A stretch of DNA of 64,000 nucleotides from Aestuariicoccus sp032586235 (GCF_032586235.1 NZ_JAWHTD010000001.1:248001-312000), one strand, 5' to 3'. Counted from the first letter of the stretch, positions 33,330-42,106 are shown. The notes: a model not told the origin generated them from the letters alone. Numbers and translations are program-made.

Positions 33330-35525
33330 GGCTGCGGCGGTCTTTTGGCCGAAACGGCCGTAAAAGCTCTGACCTTTCTCCGCCATCTCGCGCAGCAGGT
33401 CCGGGCAGGCGAAGCGCGGGCCGTAGGCGGCGGCCAGCTCGTCACAGCGTTCGGCGGCATAGGGCGCGCCGATCATATCGAGCCACGAGAACGGCCCGCC
33501 CGACCATGGCGCAAAGCCCCAGCCCAGGATCGCGCCCACGTCGCCTTCGCGGATGTCCATCAGCACACCCTCTTCCAGCGCGCGCACGGCCTCGAGGCAT
33601 TGCACCATCAGCAGGCGGTGCTGCACCTCGGTGACCGAGGGCTGATCGGCGGCTTGCGGGTATTTCGCCTGCACCGTGGCGCTCAGACCGGTGCGCTTGC
33701 CCTTGTCGTCGTAATCGTAGAACCCGGCCTTGGCCTTGCGACCCAGACGGCCCTCGCCCTCCATCCAAAAGATCACCTCGTCCACCGCGCCGTCGGGATA
33801 GGCGTCGCCCATCGCCGCCTTGGTGGCGCGGGCGATCTTGGCGCCGAGGTCGATCGAGGTCTCGTCCACCAGCTGCAGCGGGCCCAGCGGCATGCCGATA
33901 ATCTTGGCGGCGTTTTCCACCAGCGCGGGGGCGACGCCCTCGGACACCAGGCGCATGCCCTCGTTGATATAGGGGATGATGCAGCGGTTGGCGTAGAAGA
34001 AGCGCGCGTCGTTGACCACGATGGGCGTCTTGCGGATCTGACGCACGAAATCCAGCGCCTTGGCCACCGCGCGGTCGCCGGTGCCGCGGCCCTTGATGAT
34101 CTCGACCAGCATCATCTTCTCGACCGGGCTGAAGAAGTGGATGCCGATGAATTGCTCGGCGTTCTTCGACGCCTTGGCCAGCTCGCTGATCGGCAGGGTC
34201 GAGGTGTTGGTGGCAAAGATACAGTCGGCATCCGTCACCGCGTCGACGGCCTTGGTCACCTCGGCCTTGATCTTGGGGTCTTCGAAGACCGCCTCGACGA
34301 TCAGGTCGCAGCCTTTCAGGTCGTCGTAGTCGGTGGTGGCGTGGATGCGGCCCAGCACCGCTTCCTTCTTCTCGGGCGTGGCCTTTTTGCGGGCGATGCC
34401 CTTGTCCATGAAGCTTTCGGTATAGGCCTTGCCCTTGTCCGCCGCCGCCTGGTCGCGGTCGAGCAGAACCACCTCGATCCCAGCCTGCGCGCTGACCAGC
34501 GCGATGCCCGCGCCCATCATGCCCGCGCCCAACACGCCCACCTTCCTGACCCGCTGGTCGGCGACGTCCGCAGGGCGCACGGCACCCTTTTCAAGCGCTT
34601 CCTTGTTGATGAAGAGCGAGCGGATCATCGCCCCCGACGAAGGGTTCATCAGCACGTTGGTGAACCAGCGCGCCTCGATCTTGAGCGCGGTGTCGAAGGG
34701 CACCAAAGCGCCCTCGTAGACCGCCGAAAGCAGCGCCTTGGCCGCCGGGTAGACGCCCTTGGTCTTGCCGTTGACCATGGCCGATGCGCCCACGAAGGTC
34801 ATGAAGCCCGCCGGGTGATAGGGCGCGCCGCCGGGCATCTTGTAGCCCTTGGCGTCCCAGGGTTTGACCAGATCGGCATCCTTGGCGTTCAGCACCCACT
34901 CGCGCGCCGCCGCCACCGGATCGGCGGCGATCTCGTCCACGAGGCCCGCCTTCTGCGCCGCGATCGGATCGCTCAGCTTGCCCTCCAGCAGGAAAGGCGA
35001 GGCGGTCATCGCGCCCATCTTGCGCACCAGCCGGGTGGTGCCGCCCGCGCCGGGGAAGATGCCGACCATGATCTCGGGCAGGCCGATCTTGGCCTTGGGA
35101 TTGGGCGCGGCGAAAATGCGGTGCGTCGAGAGCGGGATTTCCAGCCCGATCCCCAGCGCCGTGCCGGGCAGGGCGGTGGCGATGGGCTTGCCACCCTTGA
35201 GCGTCTTGGGGTCCATGCCCGCGCGCTCGATCTTGCGCATGATGCGGTGGGCGTTCATGATCCCCTCGAAGAGACCGCGCGCCGGATCGTCGCCCGCCAT
35301 CTCCTTCATCCGCGCGATGACGTTCAGGTCCATCCCGCCGGCAAAGCTGTCCTTGCCCGAGGTGATCACCACGCCCTTGACGGCCTCGTCGGCCAGCGCG
35401 TCGTCGATCAGCCCTTCCAGCACGTCCCACGCCTCGAGCGTCATGACGTTCATGGATTTGCCGGGCACGTCCCAGGTGATGATGGCGACGCCGTCGTCGT
35501 CCTTTTGCATGGTGAAATCGGTCAT
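33324..35525 (-). CDS. 3-hydroxyacyl-CoA dehydrogenase/enoyl-CoA hydratase (FadJ/FadB-type)
   Basis: 733 residues. The N-terminal enoyl-CoA hydratase domain (about 1-280) has KGVVITSGKDSFAGGMDLNV and PKAKIGLPEIMVGIFPGAGG. The central NAD domain begins KVGVLGAGMMGAGIALVSAQ (about 320) and has FIGIHFFSPVEKMMLVEIIK. The C-terminal dehydrogenase domains follow (KTPIVVNDARFFYANRCI). It does the hydration and NAD-linked oxidation steps of beta-oxidation. GGAGACG lies upstream of the ATG at 35525. It is the last gene of the beta-oxidation cluster; 118 bp separate it from the cupin gene. Confidence 0.94.
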   Translation of the reverse strand: MTDFTMQKDDDGVAIITWDVPGKSMNVMTLEAWDVLEGLIDDALADEAVKGVVITSGKDSFAGGMDLNVIARMKEMAGDDPARGLFEGIMNAHRIMRKIERAGMDPKTLKGGKPIATALPGTALGIGLEIPLSTHRIFAAPNPKAKIGLPEIMVGIFPGAGGTTRLVRKMGAMTASPFLLEGKLSDPIAAQKAGLVDEIAADPVAAAREWVLNAKDADLVKPWDAKGYKMPGGAPYHPAGFMTFVGASAMVNGKTKGVYPAAKALLSAVYEGALVPFDTALKIEARWFTNVLMNPSSGAMIRSLFINKEALEKGAVRPADVADQRVRKVGVLGAGMMGAGIALVSAQAGIEVVLLDRDQAAADKGKAYTESFMDKGIARKKATPEKKEAVLGRIHATTDYDDLKGCDLIVEAVFEDPKIKAEVTKAVDAVTDADCIFATNTSTLPISELAKASKNAEQFIGIHFFSPVEKMMLVEIIKGRGTGDRAVAKALDFVRQIRKTPIVVNDARFFYANRCIIPYINEGMRLVSEGVAPALVENAAKIIGMPLGPLQLVDETSIDLGAKIARATKAAMGDAYPDGAVDEVIFWMEGEGRLGRKAKAGFYDYDDKGKRTGLSATVQAKYPQAADQPSVTEVQHRLLMVQCLEAVRALEEGVLMDIREGDVGAILGWGFAPWSGGPFSWLDMIGAPYAAERCDELAAAYGPRFACPDLLREMAEKGQSFYGRFGQKTAAAA

Positions 35526-35643
35526 GTGTCGTCTCCGGATAGATCAGGATGAAGGCCGGTCCGGCGGTGCGGTCTCGGCGCGTTGGGGAAGGCGCCCGCG
35601 CCCCGGCCCCGGCTGGGGCAGGGCGGCTGTGGCGCGAATGGGG

Positions 35644-36114
35644 TCATGACGCGGGCTCGATGTCCGAGCCGTCGCGGCGGGTGAAGGTCAGGCCGGTGGC
35701 ATCCATCGCCACCTTCATGTCGTGGTCCGAATACCAGGCGGTTTCGGTTTCGGTTCGGGTGCCGACCACGACAAAGCTGCCCGGCGTCTCGGACAGGTTG
35801 ACGATATGGTGCCCGTTGCGGTCGCCCGCCGGGAAGGCGGCGCAGTCGCCCGCGTGCAGCGGCGTGTCGCCGTGATCGTCGCGCAGGGTCAGCGTGCCTT
35901 CGGTCACGACCAGGAATTCGTCCTGGGTTTCATGCCAGTGGCGCAGCGATGACTTGGCCCCCGGTTCCAGCCGCACGAGGTTGACCCCGAATTGCGTCAG
36001 CCCCGCGGGATCGCCCAGCCGGACCTGGCTGCGGCCCTCCATCTCGCGGTCGAGCGGCGCGGGATAGCCGGACCCGGTTTTGACGGGCAGCGCCTGGATG
36101 TCGATCTTGGGCAT
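35644..36114 (-). CDS. Cupin-domain protein in the beta-oxidation cluster
   Basis: 156 residues. A single cupin with motif 1 SSLRHWHETQDEFLVVTEGT and motif 2 HAGDCAAFPAGDRNGHHIVN, so metal binding is likely. MPKIDIQALPVKTGSGYPAP is typical of small cupins found across alphaproteobacteria, with no proven reaction. The start at 36114 is the Met before this stretch. It sits between a SnoaL-like protein and fadJ on the same strand. Confidence 0.83.
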   Translation of the reverse strand: MPKIDIQALPVKTGSGYPAPLDREMEGRSQVRLGDPAGLTQFGVNLVRLEPGAKSSLRHWHETQDEFLVVTEGTLTLRDDHGDTPLHAGDCAAFPAGDRNGHHIVNLSETPGSFVVVGTRTETETAWYSDHDMKVAMDATGLTFTRRDGSDIEPAS

Positions 36115-36161
36115 GGGTCGGTTCCTTATTTGGTCGGCCAGGGGCCGCGCGTGGTGAGTGC

Positions 36162-36626
36162 TCAGCTGGCGTCGGGCGATTGGATCCTGGCGCGGTCGCG
36201 CAGGTTGGCGGGGCTCAGGACGGTGCAATCTGAATTCCGGACGTCCGAGGTGATGGTCATGCCTTTCCAAACGCCGTCCCGCAGCTCGAGGGTCATGTCG
36301 CTCTGCCAAGGGGGCACGGCGTAGTGGCCGCCGCGCAGGACATAGGTGGTGTGGCGGCCTTCGATCCGGGTGTCGTCGCCCGCCAGATAGGCCGCGCGCT
36401 GGCAGATACGGTGATATCCGGTGGCGCCCATTGTCTGCAGGCTGTCGCGGAAATGCGTGAGGGTGGTCAACAGGTCGGCATTGTCGTCGAACCGAAGCCT
36501 GGCGTCTTTCGTCGCCATGACGTTGGGCAGGCCGAGCATGTCCGCAACCGCGGCAAAATCCCGGACCCACAGCGCGCGGGACAACCGGTCGAGGTGGTCC
36601 TGATAGATGTCCTGCGCGCTTTGCAT
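36162..36626 (-). CDS. NTF2/SnoaL-like small protein
   Basis: 154 residues. The pattern of an N-terminal helix (AQDIYQDHLDRLSRALWVRD), a second helix and C-terminal beta strands (THFRDSLQTMGATGYHRICQ, TRIEGRHTTYVLRGG) fits the NTF2-like/SnoaL fold; no catalytic residues can be assigned. Its ATG lies one base after the thiolase stop (TGA-C-ATG), so it is translationally coupled to the thiolase. Function unknown. Confidence 0.75.
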   Translation of the reverse strand: MQSAQDIYQDHLDRLSRALWVRDFAAVADMLGLPNVMATKDARLRFDDNADLLTTLTHFRDSLQTMGATGYHRICQRAAYLAGDDTRIEGRHTTYVLRGGHYAVPPWQSDMTLELRDGVWKGMTITSDVRNSDCTVLSPANLRDRARIQSPDAS

Positions 36627-36627
36627 G

Positions 36628-37839
36628 TCAGACCCGCTCGATGATGGTGGCCGCGCCCATGCCGCTGGCGATGCAGAGCGTCGCCAGCCCGGTGCCCTTG
36701 CCCGAGCGCTCGAGCTCGTCCAGCAGCGTCCCGATGATGATCGCCCCGGTCGCGCCCAGCGGATGGCCCATCGCGATAGAGCCGCCGTTGACGTTGACCT
36801 TGTCGCTGTCCACATCGAAGGCCTGCATAAAGCGCAGAACCACGCTGGCGAAGGCCTCGTTCACCTCGAAGAGATCGATGTCCGAGATGGACATGCCGGT
36901 CTCGGCGAGGATCTTTTCGGTCACCGGAACGGGGCCGGTCAGCATGATGGTGGGATCGGTGCCGATCTTGGCGGTGGCCCTGATGCGAGCGCGGGGCTTG
37001 AGCCCGTGCTTTTCGCCAAAGGCCTTGTTGCCCACCAGAACCGCAGCCGCGCCATCGACGATGCCCGAGCTGTTGCCGGCGTGGTGGATGTGGTTGATCC
37101 GCTCCAGATGCGGGTATTTCATCAGCGCGATGGCGTCGAAGCCGGGCATCATCTCGCCCATCTGCTGAAAGCTGGGGTTGAGGGCGCCCAGCGACTGCAT
37201 GTCGGTGCCCGGGCGCATGTATTCGTCGTGATCCAGGATCGGCAGGCCGTTCTGGTCGCGCACGGTGATGATGGATTTCGCAAAGCGGTTGTCGTCCCAG
37301 GCGGCCTTGGCGCGGCGCTGCGATTCCACCGCCAGCGCATCGGCGTCGTCGCGGGTAAAGCCGTATTCGGTGGCGATCAGATCGGCGCTGATGCCCTGCG
37401 GCACGAAATAGGTTTCCATCGCAACCGAGGGATCGACGGCGATCGCCGCCCCGTCGCTGCCCATGGCCACGCGGCCCATCATCTCGACACCGCCGGCGAT
37501 ATAGGCCTCGCCCGCGCCGCCGCGCACCTGGTTGGCGGCCAGGTTCACCGCCTCCATTCCGCTGGCGCAGAAGCGGTTGATCGCGAGGCCGGGGATGGAT
37601 TCGTCGAGGTCCGAGGCCAGAACGGCCGTGCGCGCCAGGCAGCCGCCCTGTTCGCCGACCTGGGTGACGTTGCCCCAGATCACGTCCTCGACGGCGTGAC
37701 CGTCAAGCCCGTTGCGCTCTTTCACGGCGTTCAGCGTCAGCGCGCTGAGCCGCGCGCTGGTCACCTCGTGCAACGCGCCGTCCTTGCGGCCCTTGCCGCG
37801 CGGGGTGCGCACCGTGTCGTAGATATAGGCGTCTTGCAT
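36628..37839 (-). CDS. Acetyl-CoA C-acyltransferase (thiolase, FadA-type)
   Basis: 403 residues. Acyl-accepting Cys91 in AINRFCASGMEAVNLAA, catalytic His359 in MGHPLGATGAIIIG and Cys389 in LCIASGMGAATIIERV form the thiolase site. It starts MQDAYIYDTVRTPRGKGRKD, as in FadA/PcaF-like beta-ketothiolases of proteobacteria. It cleaves 3-ketoacyl-CoA to acetyl-CoA in the last beta-oxidation step, working with the FadJ-type enzyme downstream. It is upstream-adjacent to the GST gene (13-bp gap). Confidence 0.95.
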   Translation of the reverse strand: MQDAYIYDTVRTPRGKGRKDGALHEVTSARLSALTLNAVKERNGLDGHAVEDVIWGNVTQVGEQGGCLARTAVLASDLDESIPGLAINRFCASGMEAVNLAANQVRGGAGEAYIAGGVEMMGRVAMGSDGAAIAVDPSVAMETYFVPQGISADLIATEYGFTRDDADALAVESQRRAKAAWDDNRFAKSIITVRDQNGLPILDHDEYMRPGTDMQSLGALNPSFQQMGEMMPGFDAIALMKYPHLERINHIHHAGNSSGIVDGAAAVLVGNKAFGEKHGLKPRARIRATAKIGTDPTIMLTGPVPVTEKILAETGMSISDIDLFEVNEAFASVVLRFMQAFDVDSDKVNVNGGSIAMGHPLGATGAIIIGTLLDELERSGKGTGLATLCIASGMGAATIIERV

Positions 37840-37852
37840 GGTCTTTCCTTCC

Positions 37853-38491
37853 TCAGGCCCGGTCCGCGGGGGAGCCGGGCATCAAATCGTACGGATGTTT
37901 CCAGCCGTCGAGCGACTGGATGTTGCTCAGCCAGCGGTCGATCTCGGGCCAGTCGCCGCGGTCGAAGCCGAAGGGCTCGGGGTAGAAGAGGTAACCGCAG
38001 CAGCTGAAATCGGCGTTGGTCGGCCCGTCGCCGACGATCCAGTCGCGGCCCTCGAGATGCGCGTTCAAAATGCCGTAGGCGGCCTTGAGCCGCCCTTGCG
38101 AGAAGGCGATCACCTCGGCCGGCCGCTTGTCCTCGGGCAGGAAGTTCATCAGGAACCGCGTCATGCCGGCCTGGCTGGACAGCTTGTGATTGTCCCAGAA
38201 CACCCAGCGCATGACCTCGCGCGCCTCTTCCGCGGTGGCTCCGCCGAACTTGCCGGACTTTTCGGTAATGTACATCTGGATCACGCCCGATTGGGTCAGC
38301 CGCGTGTCGCCGTCCACCAGAACCGGGGCCTCGCCCATCGGGTTCACATTCTCGCGATATTCAGGCGTTCTCGTTTCGCCGTTGAAAAAGTCGACCTTGC
38401 GGGCCGTCCAGTCCAGACCGGACAGCTCCAGCGGCAGGGCCGCCTTGTAGGCGTTGCCGGATTCGCCGAAGCAGTAAAGTTCGATGGTCAT
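37853..38491 (-). CDS. Glutathione S-transferase family protein
   Basis: 212 residues. The thioredoxin-like N-terminal domain (ELYCFGESGNAYKAALPLEL; NVNPMGEAPVLVDGDTRLTQ with the cis-Pro and SGVIQMYI) and an all-helical C-terminal domain are present. The active-site residue is probably Ser in GESGN. GST genes often accompany alphaproteobacterial beta-oxidation genes. It is likely first of a unit with the thiolase (13-bp gap), because the region upstream to 38867 holds an inverted-repeat structure. Confidence 0.88.
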   Translation of the reverse strand: MTIELYCFGESGNAYKAALPLELSGLDWTARKVDFFNGETRTPEYRENVNPMGEAPVLVDGDTRLTQSGVIQMYITEKSGKFGGATAEEAREVMRWVFWDNHKLSSQAGMTRFLMNFLPEDKRPAEVIAFSQGRLKAAYGILNAHLEGRDWIVGDGPTNADFSCCGYLFYPEPFGFDRGDWPEIDRWLSNIQSLDGWKHPYDLMPGSPADRA

Positions 38492-38527
38492 TTAGATGCC
38501 CCTCCCAAGGCGCCGCTGTCACGGTCC

Positions 38528-38835
38528 GGAGCGGGGGTTTCACACCCCCGCACCCCCGTGGAGTATTTTTCCCAAGAAGAAGCAGGGAAGAGTTGCTCCC
38601 CTAACCTCATGTTAACCCAGAGTTGGTTGACTCGGTTCCGTGGTACAGGCTGGAGAGCCGATGGCCATCCAAGGAGAAGCCCCGCGGCCCCGCCTGCGTT
38701 CCGTCTGACGGTCGGGCCGGGCGGCGGGGTGGACCGGCCGCTGCCCGCGCTGTCATTCTGGGTCCGATGCCCGGTCCGCTCTTCTTCTTGGTGGAAATAC
38801 TCCACGGGGGTGCGGGGGTGTGAAACCCCCGCTCC
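38528..38835. repeat. Element bounded by 41-bp perfect inverted repeats
   Basis: Arms at 38528-38568 and 38795-38835 are exact reverse complements; the next 14 inward bases match at 11. Each arm also folds on itself (GCGGGGG/CCCCCGC). The ~200-bp spacer has no convincing gene. The element fills most of the 376-bp gap between the GST and acyl-CoA dehydrogenase genes. No target-site duplication is obvious. Confidence 0.85.
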
Positions 38836-38867
38836 TGCCGACAGCATCCGGGAACGCGCCCCGATCC

Positions 38868-40007
38868 TCACAGCGTCCTCGCAATCAGCTCTTTCATGAT
38901 CTCGTTGGTGCCGCCGTAGATCCGCTGCACCCGCGCGTCGGCCCACATTTCGGCCACGGCGTATTCCTGCATGAAACCATAGCCGCCGTGCAGCTGGACG
39001 CAGTCGTCCAGCACCTCGCCCTGCGTGTCGGTCAGCCAGTATTTCGCCATGGCTGCCTTTTCGACCGTCAGCTTTCCCTCAAGGTGCTCGGCCATGCACT
39101 CGTCGAGAAAGGCGCGCGCCACGGCGGTCTTGGTCGCGCATTCGGCCAGCTTGAAGCGGGTGTTCTGAAACTGCGTCAGCGGCCCGCCGAAGGCCTCGCG
39201 TTCCTTGCAATAGGCGATGGTGCGCTCGAGAGCGCCTTCCATCGCGCCGATGGCACCGCAGCCGATGATCAGCCGTTCCTGAGGCAGCTGGTTCATCAGC
39301 TGGTAAAAGCCCCGGCCCTCTTCCTCGCCCAGGATGTTCTCGGGCGGAATCGCCACGTTGTCGAAGAACAGCTCGGACGTGTCCGCGGCGTGCAGCCCGA
39401 CCTTCTCCAGGTTGCGGCCGCGCTGGAACCCCTCTGCTCCGTCGGTCTCCACCACCACCAGCGACACGCCCTTGGCGCCTTCGGACGGGTCGGTCTTGGC
39501 GGCGACCACGATCAGGTTGCCGTGCTGGCCGTTGGTGATGAAGGTCTTTTGCCCGGACAACCGGTAGGCATTGCCCTCGCGCAGTGCGCGGGTCCTGATG
39601 CGCTGCACGTCCGACCCGGTCGAGGGTTCGGTCATCGCCAGCGCGCCCACCAGTTCGCCCGTGACCATACGCGGCAGCCAGCGCCGCTTCTGGTCCTCGG
39701 TGCCGTAAGCCAGGATGTAATGCGCGACGATGCCGGAATGGATGCCGTGCCCCCAGGAGGCCAGGTTGGCGCGCGCCGCCTCGATCAGGATCACCGCCTC
39801 GTGGCCGAAATCGCCGCCCACACCGCCGTATTCCTCGGGGATCGACGGGCAGAGCAGGCCAAGCTTGCCGGCCTGGGCCCAGATTTCGCGGTCCATCTCG
39901 CCCTGACGGCGCCACTTGGCGAAAAGCGGCTGCCATTCGGTCTCGATGAAGCGGGCGGTCATCTCGCCCAGCATCCGGTGGTCTTCTGTCATCCAGCGCG
40001 ACGGCAT
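38868..40007 (-). CDS. Acyl-CoA dehydrogenase
   Basis: 379 residues. MVTGELVGALAMTEPSTGSD is ACAD signature 1, RLSGQKTFITNGQHGNLIVV the mid-beta region, LQLHGGYGFMQEYAVAEMWA signature 2, and RVQRIYGGTNEIMKELIA the C-terminal FAD/adenine-binding end. It oxidises acyl-CoA to enoyl-CoA, passing electrons to ETF. The Glu near the C-terminus (GGTNEIM) is the probable catalytic base. It belongs to the MerR-led cluster. The upstream gap is 8 bp to a small ORF (40016). Confidence 0.94.
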   Translation of the reverse strand: MPSRWMTEDHRMLGEMTARFIETEWQPLFAKWRRQGEMDREIWAQAGKLGLLCPSIPEEYGGVGGDFGHEAVILIEAARANLASWGHGIHSGIVAHYILAYGTEDQKRRWLPRMVTGELVGALAMTEPSTGSDVQRIRTRALREGNAYRLSGQKTFITNGQHGNLIVVAAKTDPSEGAKGVSLVVVETDGAEGFQRGRNLEKVGLHAADTSELFFDNVAIPPENILGEEEGRGFYQLMNQLPQERLIIGCGAIGAMEGALERTIAYCKEREAFGGPLTQFQNTRFKLAECATKTAVARAFLDECMAEHLEGKLTVEKAAMAKYWLTDTQGEVLDDCVQLHGGYGFMQEYAVAEMWADARVQRIYGGTNEIMKELIARTL

Positions 40008-40015
40008 GGATCCCC

Positions 40016-40228
40016 CTATGTCTTGCGTGACTCGAGTTCGGCGTTGAAGAGACGCAGGCGATGGGCCAGCGCGTCGCTGTCGGTGACGCTGTCGAAATGC
40101 TCGAAGAGAAACGACAGCGCTTCGCCTTCGTCCAGCCCGGCCTGCCCGGCAAACCGCCTGAGTCCGCGATAGCCGTCCTCGGTCATCGCGACGGGAAAGC
40201 GGCGGGTCAGGCGAAAGCGTTTGGGCAT
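40016..40228 (-). CDS. Small 70-aa protein, possible ribbon-helix-helix DNA-binding protein
   Basis: No named family recognised. The N-terminal KRFRLTRRFPVAMTEDGYRG is a basic beta-strand followed by a helix and then GLDEGEALSFLFEHFDSV, which matches the strand-helix-helix layout of Arc/CopG-type proteins. The start at 40228 is the Met before that strand; upstream codons run into the repeat at 40259. It lies between two acyl-CoA dehydrogenase genes on the same strand, with an 8-bp gap to the next. Confidence 0.65.
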   Translation of the reverse strand: MPKRFRLTRRFPVAMTEDGYRGLRRFAGQAGLDEGEALSFLFEHFDSVTDSDALAHRLRLFNAELESRKT

Positions 40229-40258
40229 GGGCGGACGGCTCCTCTTGATCGTGACGGT

Positions 40259-40283
40259 GTAGGGTGCGCATTCACTGCGCACC
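40259..40283 (-). repeat. GTAGGGTGCGCA palindromic repeat, copy 5
   Basis: GTAGGGTGCGCATTCACTGC followed by GCACC fills the 61-bp gap between the large acyl-CoA dehydrogenase and the 70-aa gene, beginning 7 nt from the former's stop codon. Confidence 0.87.
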
Positions 40284-40289
40284 TTTCCA

Positions 40290-42071
40290 TCAGAAATTCG
40301 CGGCGTCGAGGGCCATCACCGGCTCCCCGCCCGACCGGATGCGCGCCAAGTGCGTACCGGTCACCGGCAGATGCCGCGCCATGTAATAGCGCCCGGTGGC
40401 CAGCTTGGTCTCGTAGAACGCCGCATCTCCCGCACCTTCTGCAAGCGCGGCCTTCGCGGCCAGCGCCATGCGTGCCCACATCAGACCCATGCAGACCTGC
40501 CCGAAAAGGTGCATGAAATCATACGACCCCGACAGCGCGTTGTTGGGGTTCTTCATGCCCTCGGACATGAAATACATCCCCGCCGCCTGCAAATCCTTCG
40601 AGGCCGCCTTGAGCGGCTCGAGGAACTGCGCGTCGAACTCGGCATCCTGACCCTTGGTCTCGGCGACAAAGCTCTTGACCATCTCGAAGAAGGCCATGAC
40701 GTGCTTGCCGCCGTCCTGACCCAGCTTGCGGCCTACCAGATCCAGCGACTGAACCCCGTTGGTGCCTTCGTAGATCATGGTGATGCGCGCATCGCGCACA
40801 AATTGCTCGAGCCCCCATTCGCGGGTGAAACCCGATCCGCCCAGGGTCTGCTGCGCCAGCACCGTGGTCTCGAAGCCCTTGTCGGTCAGGAACCCCTTGA
40901 TGACCGGGGTCATCAACGAAATCAGCCCTTCGGCTTCTGCGTCGCCGGTACGGTGCGAGCGGTCGATCAGCGAGGCGCCCCAGAAGGTGAAGGCCCGCGC
41001 GCCTTCGACAAGGGCCTTCTGGTCCATCAGGTTCCGGCGCACGTCGGGGTGCACGATGATCGGGTCTGCGGGCTTGTCGGGGGCGGCGACGCCGGTCACG
41101 TCGCGGCCCTGCAGACGGTCCTGCGCAAAGCCAAGCGCGTTCTGGTAGGCCACGGCCCCCTGCGCGTAACCCTGCAGGCCGACACCCAGCCGGGCCTCGT
41201 TCATCATGGTGAACATGGCGCGCATGCCCTTGTGCGGCTCGCCCACCAGGAAACCGGTCGCGCCGTCGTAATTCATCACGCAGGTGGCGTTGCCGTGGAT
41301 GCCCATCTTCTTTTCCAGCCCGCCGCAGGACAGGCTGTTGCGGTCGCCAAGCGAGCCATCTTCGTTCACCATAAACTTCGGCACGATGAAGAGGCTGATG
41401 CCCTTTACGCCCTCGGGCGCGTCCGGCAGTTTCGCCAGCACCAGGTGGATGATGTTGTCGCACATGTCGTGTTCGCCGGCCGAGATCCAGATCTTCTGCC
41501 CGCTGATCGCATAGCTGCCGTCGCCGTTGGGCACGGCCTTGGTCCGGATCAGGCCCAGATCGGTGCCGCAATGCGGCTCGGTCAGGTTCATGGTGCCGCC
41601 CCATTCGCAGGTCACCATCTTGGGCAGATACATCCGTTTCTGCGCGTCCGAGCCATGGGCGTGGATGGCGTTATAGGCGCCGTGCGTCAGGCCCTGGTAC
41701 ATGTTGAACGCCATGTTGGCCGAGCTGAACATCTCGCCCACGGCGGTCTGGATCAGATAGGGCAGGCCCTGGCCGCCGTATTCCGGATCGCAGTCGAGCG
41801 CGGTCCAGCCGCCGTCGCGCACCTGGTCGAAGGCCTCTTTGAAGCCCTTGGGCGTGCGCACCACGCCGTTTTCCAGCGTGCAGCCTTCTTCGTCGCCCAC
41901 CGGGTTCAGCGGGGCCAGCACGTTTTCGGCCAGCTTCGCCGCCTCGTCGAGGATCGCCTCGGTCGTGTCGCGGTCAAGCTCTTCATAGCCGGGGATGCCG
42001 GCCTCGGCGATCTTGAGAACGTCGTGCAGAACGAACTGCATATCCTTGGTGGGAGCGCGATAGGTCGGCAT
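40290..42071 (-). CDS. Acyl-CoA dehydrogenase, DmdC-like long form
   Basis: 593 residues, longer than classical ACADs, with an extra C-terminal domain (about 460-593) as in the DmdC/FadE5 group. MPTYRAPTKDMQFVLHDVLK is the usual start. TCEWGGTMNLTEPHCGTDLG and KIWISAGEHDMCDNIIHLVL are the ACAD core, and ITMIYEGTNGVQSLDLVGRK carries the catalytic Glu region. In other Roseobacters DmdC oxidises 3-methylmercaptopropionyl-CoA; many paralogues act on ordinary acyl-CoAs. Its place in a fatty-acid cluster favours the latter. It is the first structural gene after the MerR regulator (35-bp gap). Confidence 0.92.
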   Translation of the reverse strand: MPTYRAPTKDMQFVLHDVLKIAEAGIPGYEELDRDTTEAILDEAAKLAENVLAPLNPVGDEEGCTLENGVVRTPKGFKEAFDQVRDGGWTALDCDPEYGGQGLPYLIQTAVGEMFSSANMAFNMYQGLTHGAYNAIHAHGSDAQKRMYLPKMVTCEWGGTMNLTEPHCGTDLGLIRTKAVPNGDGSYAISGQKIWISAGEHDMCDNIIHLVLAKLPDAPEGVKGISLFIVPKFMVNEDGSLGDRNSLSCGGLEKKMGIHGNATCVMNYDGATGFLVGEPHKGMRAMFTMMNEARLGVGLQGYAQGAVAYQNALGFAQDRLQGRDVTGVAAPDKPADPIIVHPDVRRNLMDQKALVEGARAFTFWGASLIDRSHRTGDAEAEGLISLMTPVIKGFLTDKGFETTVLAQQTLGGSGFTREWGLEQFVRDARITMIYEGTNGVQSLDLVGRKLGQDGGKHVMAFFEMVKSFVAETKGQDAEFDAQFLEPLKAASKDLQAAGMYFMSEGMKNPNNALSGSYDFMHLFGQVCMGLMWARMALAAKAALAEGAGDAAFYETKLATGRYYMARHLPVTGTHLARIRSGGEPVMALDAANF

Positions 42072-42106
42072 GTGTCTCTCCGTCGGTCAGGGGGCCGGGG
42101 CCGGGG

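Noticed and set aside
33255..35552. A 765-codon rightward frame opposite the FadJ-type gene.
   Set aside because: Antisense shadow of a well-supported enzyme; composition (Arg, His, Gly, Asp rich) is typical of such shadows.
38488..38946. A 152-codon leftward frame across the inverted-repeat element.
   Set aside because: It reads through both repeat arms (SAGAGVSHPRTPVEYF twice in the same product), so it is an artefact of the palindrome.
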